Below, piece after piece: positions 8,501 through 17,820 of a DNA stretch of 64,000 nt. The notes beneath the pieces were generated by a model. That model saw only the letters and a list, made by a program, of their open reading frames with translations, had not been told where the DNA came from and made no database searches. Origin of the DNA: Deltaproteobacteria bacterium (GTDB lineage: Bacteria; Myxococcota_A; Polyangia; JACPQR01); the NCBI GenBank assembly GCA_016190375.1, contig JACPQR010000096.1, positions 1 to 64,000 on the forward strand. Direction: 5' to 3'. Each line of letters opens with the position of its first letter. Position 1 is the stretch's first letter. A program made the position numbers and the translations under genes.

Positions 8501-10927
8501 ATGCCTCGACCACTCATAGTGACCTTCGCAGTGCTCCTGACGTCGGCTTGTGGTGGCCAGGCCTCCTGCCCGGAAGGTTCCCGGCGCTCGGGAGGCACGT
8601 GCGTGAAGCCAGAATGCGGGGACGGCTTCGTGGATGAAGGCGAGGAGTGCGACGATGGCGACTCGAACGATGACGTCGCGCCGGACGCCTGCCGCACGTC
8701 CTGTCGGCTGCCATCGTGCGGCGACTGGGTAATCGACCAAGGGGAGGACTGCGACGACGGCGACAGGAACAGCGACAGCGAGCCGGACCGCTGCAGGTCG
8801 ACGTGTCTCAACCCGTCCTGCGGTGATGCCGTCGTCGATCGAGGCGAGGAATGCGATGACGGTGAGCTCAACGACGACGTGACTCCGGGCGCATGCCGGA
8901 CGTCCTGTATGCCGCCTTCCTGCGGGGACCGGATCGTCGATCCCGGGGAGGAGTGCGACGAGGGCGACGACAACGATGACTCCCTACCTGACCGCTGTCG
9001 GATTGCCTGCGTGACCGAATACTGCGGCGATGGCGTTCAAGATGCCGGCGAGCAGTGTGACGACGGAGCTGGGAACGATGACGGGGCCGCGGACGCGTGC
9101 AGGGCGAGCTGCTTGCTCGCGCACTGCGGCGATGGGGTCGTCGACGATGGCGAGGCATGTGACGACGGGGCCCTGAACAGCGACGAATCGCCTGACGCCT
9201 GCCGGACGATCTGCGATCTGCCATGGTGCGGGGACGGTGTCATCGATCGCGGCGAGAGCTGCGACGAGGGCTCGGAGAACAGCGACGACGACCCGGAGGG
9301 GTGCCGCACGAACTGCGCCCTGGCCTCCTGTGGGGATGGCGTGGTCGATCCCGGCGAGGAGTGCGACGACGGCGTGGAGAACGACAACCTTCGGGTTGAC
9401 GGGTGCCGCACGACCTGCGTGCTGGCGTACTGCGGAGACGGCACCGTGGACTCGGGCGAAGCCTGTGACAGCGGCGCGGGCAACAGCGACGTCACCACAG
9501 ACGCCTGCCGCACGTCGTGCGTTCTGCCGTCGTGCGGTGACGGCGTGGTCGACTCGGGCGAGGGCTGCGACAGCGGCGCCGGCAACAGCGACCTCGCCGC
9601 CGACGTCTGTCGCACGTCGTGCGTCCCCGCGTCCTGTGGAGACGGCGTCATCGACACACCGGACGCCTGCGACGACGGGAACCGAACGAACAGCGACGGT
9701 TGCGACGCCGACTGCCTGCCGACCCGGGTCGTCTCGATCGCCGCAGGCGCGAGCCACACCTGCGCGTTGCTCCGAGCAGGCGATGTCCGCTGCTGGGGAT
9801 GGGCGGCCGACGGCAGGCTCGGGTATCCGGGCTTCGGGGACGTGGCACTCGGCGACGACGAAGGAGAGATGCCGCCCGCGAGCCTGAACCTCGGAGGATC
9901 AGCAAGCGCTCTTGCCGTCGGCGGGCTGCACTCGTGCGCGATCATGGAGTCGGGGCCCGTGCGTTGCTGGGGATGGGGAATTCTCGGCGCGCTCGGCTAC
10001 AATGAGGGCGACTCGATCGGCGATGACGAGGGCGAGATGCCCCCCGGCGATTTGAACGTGGGCGGCGTCGTCGCGATGATCGAGGCCGGTGACGCGCACA
10101 CCTGCGCGGTGCTGGACACGGGAGACGTCAGGTGCTGGGGCTCTGGTGGCTCCGGCCGGCTCGGCTACGAGAGCACGGCCAACGTCGGAGACGACCCTCT
10201 CCGCCCCATGCCGCCCGCCAACGTGGACGTCGGAGGCTCGGTCGAGGCGCTGGCGCTCGGTGCCTCGCACACGTGCGCGCTCCTCGACACGAACAGAGTC
10301 CGCTGCTGGGGCTACGGCGGGATGGGGCGGCTGGGCTACGGAAACACCAACGACATCGGCGACGGCGACGAGATGCCCCCCGCGAGCGTCGCGATCGGAG
10401 TCCCCGCGGACACGGTGGAAGCCATCGCCTCGGGCGGCAACCACTCCTGTGCGATCATCGGACCGAGCATGGGTGTGCGTTGCTGGGGCAGCGGTTCCTC
10501 CGGACAGCTCGGCTATGGAAGCACGAGCAACATCGGCGACGGTCCCGGAGAGATGCCGCCATCAATAGTGAACCTGGGTGCCAACGCTAGAGTCGTGGAG
10601 CTCGCCGTTGGCGCTTCCCACACCTGCGCCCGCCTCGAGACCGGCACGGTCCGGTGCTGGGGAAGCGGAGCCAGCGGCCAGCTCGGCTACGGCACGACGA
10701 GCAACATCGGCGACGACGGCAACCCAGCCATGCCCCCCGGGGACGTGGACGTCGGCGGAACGGTCGAGGCTGTCGCGGCCGGCGCAAGCCATACCTGCGC
10801 TCTCCTCGACACCGGCCGCATCCGTTGCTGGGGAGAGGGTAGCGCCGGCCAGCTCGGCTACGGAAACGCCGAGGACGTCGGCGACGACGAGTCCCCCGCG
10901 TCGGCCGGAGACGTCCCCCTGTTCTGA
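8501..10927 (+). CDS. Lipoprotein: DUF4215-type Cys-rich array fused to seven RCC1-type repeats
   Basis: An 808-residue lipoprotein (lipobox LTSAC near residue 18). Residues about 35-395 hold eleven Cys-rich units of the form CGDGxVDxGExCDDGxxND...CRTxC, the disulfide-rich type common in myxobacterial surface proteins. About 400-800 hold seven RCC1-type repeats with the core SHTCALLDTGxVRCWGxGxxGQLGYG, enough for one seven-bladed beta-propeller. All repeats keep Cys pairs. Probably a cell-surface adhesin or binding protein. An alternative upstream start at 8,429 would add residues without signal-peptide character, so ATG 8,501 is preferred. Confidence 0.9.
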   Translation: MPRPLIVTFAVLLTSACGGQASCPEGSRRSGGTCVKPECGDGFVDEGEECDDGDSNDDVAPDACRTSCRLPSCGDWVIDQGEDCDDGDRNSDSEPDRCRSTCLNPSCGDAVVDRGEECDDGELNDDVTPGACRTSCMPPSCGDRIVDPGEECDEGDDNDDSLPDRCRIACVTEYCGDGVQDAGEQCDDGAGNDDGAADACRASCLLAHCGDGVVDDGEACDDGALNSDESPDACRTICDLPWCGDGVIDRGESCDEGSENSDDDPEGCRTNCALASCGDGVVDPGEECDDGVENDNLRVDGCRTTCVLAYCGDGTVDSGEACDSGAGNSDVTTDACRTSCVLPSCGDGVVDSGEGCDSGAGNSDLAADVCRTSCVPASCGDGVIDTPDACDDGNRTNSDGCDADCLPTRVVSIAAGASHTCALLRAGDVRCWGWAADGRLGYPGFGDVALGDDEGEMPPASLNLGGSASALAVGGLHSCAIMESGPVRCWGWGILGALGYNEGDSIGDDEGEMPPGDLNVGGVVAMIEAGDAHTCAVLDTGDVRCWGSGGSGRLGYESTANVGDDPLRPMPPANVDVGGSVEALALGASHTCALLDTNRVRCWGYGGMGRLGYGNTNDIGDGDEMPPASVAIGVPADTVEAIASGGNHSCAIIGPSMGVRCWGSGSSGQLGYGSTSNIGDGPGEMPPSIVNLGANARVVELAVGASHTCARLETGTVRCWGSGASGQLGYGTTSNIGDDGNPAMPPGDVDVGGTVEAVAAGASHTCALLDTGRIRCWGEGSAGQLGYGNAEDVGDDESPASAGDVPLF

Positions 10928-11532
10928 GACCCCGGGGAAGCACCCGACGCCTTCCGCAGGGAGGTGAGCGGGGCTCCGTGAGCGCGCGTATGTGACCTCC
11001 CCTGTCAATGAGCGTGCAACTGGGTTCGACGCACGTGACGCTCGGTGCGGACCTGCCGTGTCGGGACAGGCCGCGGGTGCTTTCTGGACGAGGCTGGAAG
11101 CAAGTTTCGAGCGGAGGCGCGTGGCCCCGGCTCGCCGACGCCGACCTGCTCGAGGCCCCGCCCCACGGGTCGCGGGACGCGCCGGCAGACCGTCTCCTTG
11201 TCCCCACGGAGGAAACCGAGACCGCTGCGCGTGACGGTGGCACCGTTCTCGCCCGAAGCGCTTCCGCATCCGCGTGACCACCACGGGCTCGACATCCTTC
11301 TCCGCGGGGCGCCTGCGACTGATGAACGCTGGGGAGCGGCGCCCCAAAACAGATCCGCTGGGCTCCCTGCCCCCACCCAAATGCGCCCGAGGACGTGTGC
11401 GTCACGATGGTCGTCGACCGGGAAGGCAACGTCGTCGAACGAAGGCACGGCAGCTTCGCCGGGCTGGTTGTCTCGTGACCCGGGTTGGGGAAGAATAGCC
11501 GGCGCCGGTAGGTCGAGAAGGAGGGTCACAGC
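10928..11532. other. Gene-poor gap with one operator copy
   Basis: About 600 bp with no convincing gene on either strand. It contains one copy of the TGAC-N7-GTCA motif (10,993-11,007), in the orientation that precedes plus-strand genes elsewhere, but no member of that gene family follows. A short open end at about 11,395-11,478 on the plus strand looks like the tail of a lost gene. The gap may be a deletion scar. Confidence 0.5.
10993..11007 (+). promoter_or_regulatory. Operator-like inverted repeat TGAC-N7-GTCA (site 1)
   Basis: TGACCTCCCCTGTCA. It matches the consensus TGACCYYNNNTGTCA found at six other places in the window, but here it is an orphan, 526 bp before the next plus-strand start (11,533). 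Confidence 0.45.
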
Positions 11533-12210
11533 ATGAGCGGGGGACATGACGCGTGGTCCTTCATCGAGGAGTTCCGTGTTCCTCCAGCGCCCGAGGCCGA
11601 TGGCCGCAAGGCCTGGGTCGCAATCGAGACCTTCACGGACGCGTGGAAGGCCGTTGTCGGCCGGAGCCTGGCGCGATTCCCCGAGCTCATCGAGAAATGG
11701 GACGAGCTGCTGTCGGCGATCGATCGCGATCCATTGCGCGACGACTGGCGGAGCTTCCGCCCTCTCCGGCGCGACCGGGAAGTAGACTGGTCGGACTGGC
11801 TCGGCGTCGTCGTCAGGGACCTGCTGCAGATTGCGAACGAGCTACCGACCCTGCCGGGCTGGCGCCCCACCGGGGAGCCGTTTTCGCAATTCAAGAAGTC
11901 CGCGTTGAGCACGGAGCCATGGATCGGCGTTGGATGTCCGGGAGTCGGTGATGAGGAGCCGTTCGGCACGGCCGGACAACGCTCCATGCACTTCGGCTTG
12001 ACCTGGTGGGAATCGGAGCACGCCCTCGCGTACCTGCGCTTCGATCCGAACTGGCGCGTCCTTGATGCCTGGAAGCGCGGCCAACCGCAGGTCCGTCCGT
12101 TCAGGAACTCGTGGGGGAGCTACCTCGTGACCGAACCCTCGCCCGATCTTCGTCAGGATTTCGCCCGCCTCTTCGCGGAACTTGGTGCGGCGCTTTCGAG
12201 GCCGGCATGA
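11533..12210 (+). CDS. Unknown protein, 225 residues
   Basis: Starts MSGGHDAWSFIEEFRVPPAPEAD after a strong GGAGG ribosome site (11,519-11,523). It appears soluble, with no signal peptide or membrane segment, and is rich in Trp and acidic residues. Recurrent features are DWSDWLGVVVRDLLQIANELP (about 85-105) and a C-terminal WGSYLVTEPSPDLRQDFARLF helix. No family is recognised. It is followed 58 bp later by another plus-strand gene and may form an operon with it. Confidence 0.7.
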   Translation: MSGGHDAWSFIEEFRVPPAPEADGRKAWVAIETFTDAWKAVVGRSLARFPELIEKWDELLSAIDRDPLRDDWRSFRPLRRDREVDWSDWLGVVVRDLLQIANELPTLPGWRPTGEPFSQFKKSALSTEPWIGVGCPGVGDEEPFGTAGQRSMHFGLTWWESEHALAYLRFDPNWRVLDAWKRGQPQVRPFRNSWGSYLVTEPSPDLRQDFARLFAELGAALSRPA

Positions 12211-12268
12211 CGATCCATACCCATCAACGTCGTCAACCGGGCCACCCGGTGTCTGACTCCGAGGGTGG

Positions 12269-13141
12269 ATGAGGATCCTATCGATCGACCTGCCGTGGTC
12301 GACCGCCACTGGCAACTACGGGTTTGCTTGGGTGGATCTGTCGGCGCCGACCAAAGCCGTCGCCACCGACGCTCGGCCGAGCTCAGCCGATGCCGTGGAT
12401 CGGGTCTTCTCGGCGTTCGCTGAGGAGCAGGGCTCCTTCGATGTCGTCCTCGTGGACCAGCCGGTCGGTGAGGGGGAAACGGCGACAGGGGGGTACCGAC
12501 CTGTCGAGCGCGCATTCGCGAATTCGGCGTTCGTCACCAACGGACCACACCGGATCCAGGCGCCGCGTTTCCAGCCCGGAGCTGCACACGCGACGAAAGG
12601 TCGCGCCACCGCAGAGTCGGCGGAGCGCCACTTTGGCAACGGGCGAACGGTCGTCGTGGAGTCGTTCCCGCAGCTCAGCATTCTCCCCCTCCTCGATTTC
12701 TCGCTGCACCGAGGGTTGAGAGTCGAGGCGGTGACGGGACTCGCGGCACACAAGCGGAGCGGGAGGCTCGCGAAGGACGCCGCTCGGCAGCTCGTGAGTG
12801 CGTTCGAGGCTTGGTCGCGTATTGTCGTCACGGGTCCAGCAGCCGATCCGGCCCAACCCCAACCCGATGCCCTGGATGCCCTGTTGGCTCTGCTCCCTGC
12901 ATTGGAGGTCCTTGCGCCGTCAGGGCCGGGAGCGGACCTGTCGTGTTGGCTTCATTCTGCCCCACCGGACTCGCCTGAGCATCCCTCGGCGCTCCGGCGC
13001 TCGCGAAGGTTGTCGGCCCGCGCCCCTTGGATGAGTCCACTTGAAAACCAGGTCGGCCCCGCAGGTGTCCGTGCCGACGGGATTCTCTCGCTCCGCTTGC
13101 CTGGCTGGCCGGCCCCCTCTGCTCCCCGGCGGCCGCTGTGA
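12269..13141 (+). CDS. DUF429-like protein (RNase H-like fold predicted)
   Basis: Product of 290 residues starting MRILSIDLPWS. The pattern D-x-P in the first strand, LVDQPVGEGE (about 65-75), VVVESFPQLSILPLL (about 130-145) and a late DALDALLALLPAL helix resembles DUF429 proteins, whose folds look like RNase H/integrase-type nucleases. The last approximately 60 residues are Pro/Arg/Ser-rich and unlike that family, so the C-terminus may be replaced or frameshifted. No function can be assigned. Adjacent to the unknown gene at 11,533. Confidence 0.5.
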   Translation: MRILSIDLPWSTATGNYGFAWVDLSAPTKAVATDARPSSADAVDRVFSAFAEEQGSFDVVLVDQPVGEGETATGGYRPVERAFANSAFVTNGPHRIQAPRFQPGAAHATKGRATAESAERHFGNGRTVVVESFPQLSILPLLDFSLHRGLRVEAVTGLAAHKRSGRLAKDAARQLVSAFEAWSRIVVTGPAADPAQPQPDALDALLALLPALEVLAPSGPGADLSCWLHSAPPDSPEHPSALRRSRRLSARAPWMSPLENQVGPAGVRADGILSLRLPGWPAPSAPRRPL

Positions 13142-13161
13142 CGGGTGGGGTGTCTCGCGAG

Positions 13162-13985
13162 TCAGGCCGATCGTCCGCCGATGCAACCCGGCACAGGACG
13201 CTCCTCGGCGGCGTCGCGTTCTTCGCTTGGCAGTCGATCGAGTCGCCGCGCGTCCGTGACGGTCCCGACCGAGAGCTCGGCAACGACCTTCCCGACCAGC
13301 TCGCCGGGATGTTCAAGGGAACGCCGACCGTACATCGGCCCTGCAATCGCGAAATCTCCAGCCGCCGGCCCGATCGTTCCGCCGACCCCTAGGCCTGTTC
13401 GGCGAGCCGGATCGAACAGCGCGGGCAACGGAGGCGCCAAGCGGCGATCGCAGGTTGACGGATCCGGGCGATTCTCGAACCTCGGAAGGTCGATCGCCAC
13501 CAGTCGAGGAGGCGCCGTCTCTCCCGGTGAGCCTGAGTCAGCGTGACGAGCACCGGGCGGTCCCGGTCGAGGAGCGCGTGGATCGTGAAACGGACTTCCT
13601 CGAGGATGTGGCGCCGACCGTCCAGATCTTCGAGGTGCTCGAGCACCAGAGCGTCCAGGTTCCTCCGGTAGTGCTGCCGGTGGGCGTCCATCGAGAGCTC
13701 GATGAGGGCTCGCATGTAGCGGTATTCGAACTCCGCTGCCGGAAGCCGCTCGGCGCGAGCCCCGCCCGCCCGCGCGAGCTGCAGGGCGGCGCGGGCGAGG
13801 CGCGTCTTCCCGGCTCCAGGTGGTCCCACGATCAGCAAGGGGTTGCCAAGGTCCGCAGGACGACGGTGCCAGCGAAGCGCTTCGGTGAAAGCGTGGCGGT
13901 TGGAGTCCACAACCACGAGGCCTCGAATCTGATCGTGAGCGAGCGCCGCCGTGGACGGCCGGAGGGGAAGGTCGAGCTGGTTCAT
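13162..13985 (-). pseudogene. DnaA/Hda-like AAA+ ATPase, apparently frameshifted
   Basis: The intact first frame (13,389-13,985, 198 codons, starting MNQLDLPLRPSTAAL) carries a DnaA-type AAA+ domain. Walker A GPPGAGKT is near residue 55 and a Walker B-like LDALVLEHLEDL is near 110. The frame stops in the part where DnaA domain III would end. Another frame continues down to 13,162 with LFDPARRTGLGVGG and ELVGKVVAELSVG segments that could be the lost domain III/IV remainder. The frameshift is inferred from this continuation. If only the first frame is used, it is a truncated Hda-like regulator. Confidence 0.5.
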
Positions 13986-14085
13986 GTCCCGGTCGCCCTT
14001 CCGCTGAGGTTAGCCCGGATCGACGCAGAGAGGGCATCCAGGATGACGGGAGGGTCATCGTGGCGATCGTGGCCCGACGAGAATC

Positions 14086-15015
14086 TCACGGCGCGCAACG
14101 CCCTCCTTGCCCATCCGGTCGCTCGCCGGTCGCAACTGATGCCCAGCTGTTGTCTGCTCGAGCACCTGTTCCCCCGGTCTCCCGCTCGATCTCCCCGAGC
14201 GCGTACCTCACCCAGGCGCACGCATCGACCTCGGTGCGAACCGCCGAAATCTCGCTCCACGCTCTCTTGCGGTTCCGCTCGAGCGTGACGTCGAGCGGCG
14301 CGGTGCAGTAGACGGCGCGGGTACGGTAGCCGAGCGCCTTGATGCGGGGCAGGATGTCGAGGACGAGCGGTCGAGCAAGGTGGCTGGGCAGTACCTCCAG
14401 GACAACGTCGCGCCGTTCTCGCAGAGCCGCCAGAGCCACGTCTCGGCCTGCCTCCTGGAGGAGCCTCCCGATGTTGGCCGGCACCTTCGTCTCGCCGATG
14501 GTCAGCAGCCTGTACAGCTCGCCAGGGTCGATCGGGACATGCGAGGCGAGGCTCGCGCGACGCAGCGTCGTCTTACCGCTCGCGACCGGCCCGCCGATCA
14601 CGACGAGCTCGGGGACCTGGTCCGCCCCGAGCCTCGGGCGCTGGCCAAGGAAGTCGCGCTGGATCGCGCCGACGTCGATCCGTGCCGGAGGCTCGTTGAT
14701 CTCCCCGAACCACGGCCTTGCGAACGCGAACGGATCGTCGGGGAAGCCCCAGTCGTCGACCATGGCGGTACCGGCGGAATCGGCGCGCCGACCTCGCGCG
14801 ACCGCGCGATGCAGCAGAGGCACATGCTCCTTTGCCCACGCGTGAAACCTGGCCTCGTCGAAGCATACGTGCCCGGCGAGGAAGCCGCACAGGGAGTGGT
14901 CGTGCACGTAGCGGCCGTCAGGTCCCCTGACGATCACGGCGCGGGCGTCATCCACGAGACCCACCTGGATCCCCTCGACTTCGACCCAGATCTCTCTCCC
15001 GTCCTGGCCTTCCAT
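14086..15015 (-). CDS. Two-domain P-loop kinase family protein, paralogue 1 (zeta-toxin-like)
   Basis: Product of 309 residues. ATG 15,015 (MEGQDGREIWVEVEG) has a GGAGGAG ribosome site, and paralogues 2 and 3 start at the equivalent residue. Residues 1-125 form an unrecognised conserved domain with WVEVxGIxVGLVDDARAVIV, HDHSLCGFLAGHV and DDWGFPDDPFAFARPWFGEINEPP. Residues 136-295 are a P-loop kinase with Walker A GGPVASGKTT (141-150), closest in style to zeta toxins/PNK-like kinases, and a late LERNRKRAWSEI lid-like segment. The C-terminus (about 280-309) differs from the other two copies. It lies divergently from the AddB-like pseudogene at 15,260, with a back-to-back pair of operator sites between them. 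Confidence 0.8.
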   Translation of the reverse strand: MEGQDGREIWVEVEGIQVGLVDDARAVIVRGPDGRYVHDHSLCGFLAGHVCFDEARFHAWAKEHVPLLHRAVARGRRADSAGTAMVDDWGFPDDPFAFARPWFGEINEPPARIDVGAIQRDFLGQRPRLGADQVPELVVIGGPVASGKTTLRRASLASHVPIDPGELYRLLTIGETKVPANIGRLLQEAGRDVALAALRERRDVVLEVLPSHLARPLVLDILPRIKALGYRTRAVYCTAPLDVTLERNRKRAWSEISAVRTEVDACAWVRYALGEIERETGGTGARADNSWASVATGERPDGQGGRCAP

Positions 15016-15082
15016 GGTCACTCCTCCCGTCTCAAGCTCCACGAACCGATCACCCATCGATCCCAGGATGGCAGACGACCAT

Positions 15083-15097
15083 GACAGGCAGGGTCAC
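15083..15097 (-). promoter_or_regulatory. Operator-like site TGAC-N7-GTCA upstream of kinase paralogue 1 (site 2)
   Basis: On the minus strand TGACCCTGCCTGTCA, 67 bp before ATG 15,015. As in the other two kinase promoters, CATCCT follows exactly 11 bases after the right half-site (15,066-15,071), which looks like a shared promoter element. Confidence 0.6.
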
Positions 15098-15117
15098 AGG
15101 AGCGGCGTTCCGAGAGG

Positions 15118-15132
15118 TGACCCCTGATGTCA
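15118..15132 (+). promoter_or_regulatory. Operator-like site TGAC-N7-GTCA upstream of AddB-like pseudogene (site 3)
   Basis: TGACCCCTGATGTCA. A TATACT hexamer (15,197-15,202) lies 64 bp downstream; the intact AddB-like gene has the same hexamer at exactly the same distance from its operator. The sequence between (GAGC..GGTCGTA..GTCG, AAAGCGATC) is also shared. Confidence 0.6.
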
Positions 15133-15259
15133 GAGCACGGTCGTAGGGTCGAGACGTGCCCGAACAAAGCGATCGCGTGACGGCAGGCGAGAAACCTATA
15201 CTGCCGGGGCGAGGAGAGGCGACCGGGGGTCGGGTCGCGCATCGCGGGGAGGAGCCCTC

Positions 15260-15945
15260 ATGACTGGAGCGATCGCGTTCACGCCGCTCGCGGGCCTTCG
15301 GTTCGGCGGCGCCGCGTTGACGCCGTTCGACGACCACGCCCCGGGCTCGGGCGCGCTCGGACGGCCGGTCTGGGGGCCCGCCGCGCTCCTCTGAGATCTG
15401 GAGCTGCGCCTCGGCCTGCCGCACGAGGAGGCCGCGCCGGGCGTCCGCGAGCAGGCCTTCGCGGCGCGTCTGGACCGGCTCGCCGCGCGCGACCGATTCT
15501 GGGGCCGCTCGCACCTGGCAGACCGCGTCGGCACGGCGGCCGCGCTCCTCGCGTGGCGTGACGGGCTCATGGAGGCCGGGTGGGATCCGTCGCCGATACC
15601 GGGCGGCGGTCCGCGGCTCGACGCGCTCGCGGAGATCGACGCCGTCGCGGACCCGGCCCTGCCGCTCGGCCGCGTCGATCGCCTGGCGAGGGTCGAGCGG
15701 GCGCTCGCGTCGCGGCCGCGAGCGTTCTACGACTCCCTGGCGCTCGGCGAATCGGCGTCCCTGTGGCCAGCTCGCTGGCGGCGCGTCTTTCGCACGCTCG
15801 AGTCGGCCGGGACGACTTCGTCCGTGCTCGAGGCGCGGTTCGACCCCGCGCCCGAGGACTCGGACCTCGGGAATCTCGAGCAGCTCGTCCGGGGCGAACC
15901 GACCACGCCTCGGCCGATCACCGGAGACGGCACTCCGCGGCCGCG
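15260..15945 (+). pseudogene. Truncated copy of the AddB-like nuclease gene
   Basis: The start MTGAIAFTPLAGLRFGGAAL and the following approximately 225 codons align throughout with the intact gene at 21,340. Codon 45 is TGA (15,392-15,394) where the intact copy has GGC. Similarity ends abruptly at about 15,945, inside GDGT, where the minus-strand AAA operon begins, so the C-terminal three quarters including the nuclease domain are gone. Promoter and operator are retained. Confidence 0.85.
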
Positions 15946-16160
15946 AGGAAGTCCTCCAGCCGTCGCCGCCCGTTCGCCGATTCGCCCATGTCGAGGATCC
16001 CGTCGCGGTCAATCCCGCCGGCCCGGTCGATGGTCTGCGCACGATCGGACTCGAGGTCCCAGGCGCGCAGCCGGTTGACGATCGGCTCGGAGGGCACCGA
16101 GGGGGGCCACGCCCGTTCGATGAAAGGGAACGGGCCGGCAAACGGGAGGCGGTCGCGCAT
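15918..16160 (-). CDS. Small unknown protein downstream of the AAA ATPase (probably C-terminally truncated)
   Basis: Eighty residues starting MRDRLPFAGPFPFIERAWPP, beginning 10 bp after the stop of the tandem AAA+ gene, so probably the last gene of that operon. The frame ends at 15,918 after crossing into the AddB-like pseudogene at about 15,945. The last several residues are therefore foreign, and the original protein was longer. No family recognised; the segment DRAGGIDRDGILDMGESANGR is polar and acidic. Confidence 0.5.
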   Translation of the reverse strand: MRDRLPFAGPFPFIERAWPPSVPSEPIVNRLRAWDLESDRAQTIDRAGGIDRDGILDMGESANGRRRLEDFLAAAECRLR

Positions 16161-16170
16161 TGCTTGCGGC

Positions 16171-17820
16171 TCACCCACCCGGCCCGGTGCGGAAGCCGAG
16201 CGACGAGGTCCCCAGCCGCTTCGCTTCGACCTCCCGGCGGAGCAGCTCCACGAGCTCGCACGCCAGCGGGATGCGAGCCAGGGCGCGAACGCGGCGGGCG
16301 ACCGCGGCGAAGTCGCCCGGCGTGAGGTACGAGATCCGCCAAAGCGCCTGGGCCGCGACGCCGTCGTCGGGGAGGACCCCGGGCCAGGTCGCTCGGAAGA
16401 GGGCCAGCGCCTGATCGGCGCGGAGGAAGCGAAGCTCGATCTTGAAGACGAAGCGGCGCAGGCACGCGGGATCGAGCTCGTCGGCGAGGTTGGTCGTGCA
16501 GGCGACCACGCCGTGGAAGACCTCGATCTGCTGGAGGAACTCGTTGACCTGCGTGACCTCCCAGGACCGGAAGGCGAGGCGCCGATCGCGCAGGAACGTC
16601 TCGACCTCGTCGAAGAGCAGGACCGCGTCGTCGGATTCCGCTTCCCGGAATGCCCGGGCGATATTCTTCTCCGTCCCTCCCACCCAGCAGTCCAGGATGT
16701 CCGAGGGCCGGCGGTGAACGAGCCTCTTGCCCATCCGGTGGGCGAGGTAGCGCACGAGCTCCGACTTGCCGGTGCCTGCAGGCCCGTGAAGGCAAAGAGA
16801 GGGTCCGGGCCCCGCGCCGGAACGGAAGGTCGCGAGGCTGTCACTGAGGCCGGCGAGATCCTCGGGGCTGTTGACGACGTCGATCCGGTAGGTCGATGGA
16901 TCGAAGATGGCCCGCCTGGACGGGTCGTTTCCGGTCAGGAGCCTCTCGACCGGCGTCAGCACGCGCTCGATCGTGGAGCGGTCAGGCCGGCCGTCGGGGG
17001 CGATCAGGCGCGCCGCGGCGACCGCGGTCGCGATCTGGGCCGGGCTCGCCAGGTAGCGATCGGCGATGGCATCGACATCGGCGGACGACACGGCCGCGTC
17101 GGCGCCGACGTACCGGGTCAACACTCGCGCCCGATGGCGCGCGCCGAGCGGCTCGAGCTCGAGCACGTACGTGAACCGTCGCAGGAAAGCCTCGTCGATG
17201 CCCTCCGTGCGGTTCGTGATCCAGACGGTCGGCACGGGGTTGGTCTCGAGGCAGTCGTTGAACCACTGCTTGGACATGCGCGATTCCGCTCGCCGGAGTC
17301 CGAACGCGGACAGCCACCCGGCGTCGAACAGGTCCTCGATCTCGTCGAACAGGATGAGCGCCTGCCCCGGTCCGATGAGGTGCTGACCGAGAAGCAGCGA
17401 GCTGAGCCGCTCCAGTGCGGTCGCGGACTCGCCCTGCTCGTCTGCCTTGCCGGCCGCGAAGAGGCTCACGCCGAGATCGCCCGCCAGGAGGCGCGCGAGC
17501 TCCGTCTTGCCCGTGCCGGTCGGGCCGTGCAAGAGGAGGTTCACGCCAGGCCGCCGCGCGCCGAGCGCCGCACGGAGAAGGTCGCGCGCGAGGGTCGCCT
17601 CCTCGCGCACGTGGCCGAAGTCGTCCCATCCAAGGGTGGCCCGCGGCACTTCCGGGAGGAAGCGACCGAGGAGCCGCGCATGATCCAGGCCGGGCAGGAG
17701 CGCCATCTCGAGGATGCCGTCCTTGACGGCGATCTTGCCGGAGAGGCGCCGGCCGGTGGCTTCCACGGCGACGATCCCGCTCGAGATCAGGCGCGCGGCC
17801 GGGTGCAGCGCGGCCATCAC
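16171..17820 (-). CDS. Tandem AAA+ ATPase (two ATPase modules)
   Basis: Product of 549 residues with two AAA+ modules. Module 1: Walker A GPTGTGKT (about 100) and Walker B ALILFDEIED (about 155). Module 2: Walker A GPAGTGKS (about 345) and Walker B AVLLFDEVET (about 395). Each is followed by sensor/Arg-finger-like segments (VWITNRTEGIDEAFLRRFTY; ACTTNLADELDPACLRRFVF). This resembles Cdc48/FtsH-style ring ATPases that remodel protein. The ATG overlaps the stop of the upstream gene (17,817-17,820). The upstream ORF looks like the missing N-terminal domain of the same protein, so either the two are coupled subunits or a single gene has been frameshifted. Confidence 0.8.
   Translation of the reverse strand: MMAALHPAARLISSGIVAVEATGRRLSGKIAVKDGILEMALLPGLDHARLLGRFLPEVPRATLGWDDFGHVREEATLARDLLRAALGARRPGVNLLLHGPTGTGKTELARLLAGDLGVSLFAAGKADEQGESATALERLSSLLLGQHLIGPGQALILFDEIEDLFDAGWLSAFGLRRAESRMSKQWFNDCLETNPVPTVWITNRTEGIDEAFLRRFTYVLELEPLGARHRARVLTRYVGADAAVSSADVDAIADRYLASPAQIATAVAAARLIAPDGRPDRSTIERVLTPVERLLTGNDPSRRAIFDPSTYRIDVVNSPEDLAGLSDSLATFRSGAGPGPSLCLHGPAGTGKSELVRYLAHRMGKRLVHRRPSDILDCWVGGTEKNIARAFREAESDDAVLLFDEVETFLRDRRLAFRSWEVTQVNEFLQQIEVFHGVVACTTNLADELDPACLRRFVFKIELRFLRADQALALFRATWPGVLPDDGVAAQALWRISYLTPGDFAAVARRVRALARIPLACELVELLRREVEAKRLGTSSLGFRTGPGG

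Noticed and set aside
11005..11547. 180-residue minus-strand ORF in the gap after the RCC1 lipoprotein
   Set aside because: Low-quality composition, no ribosome site and no similarity to neighbours; the frame is probably open by chance.
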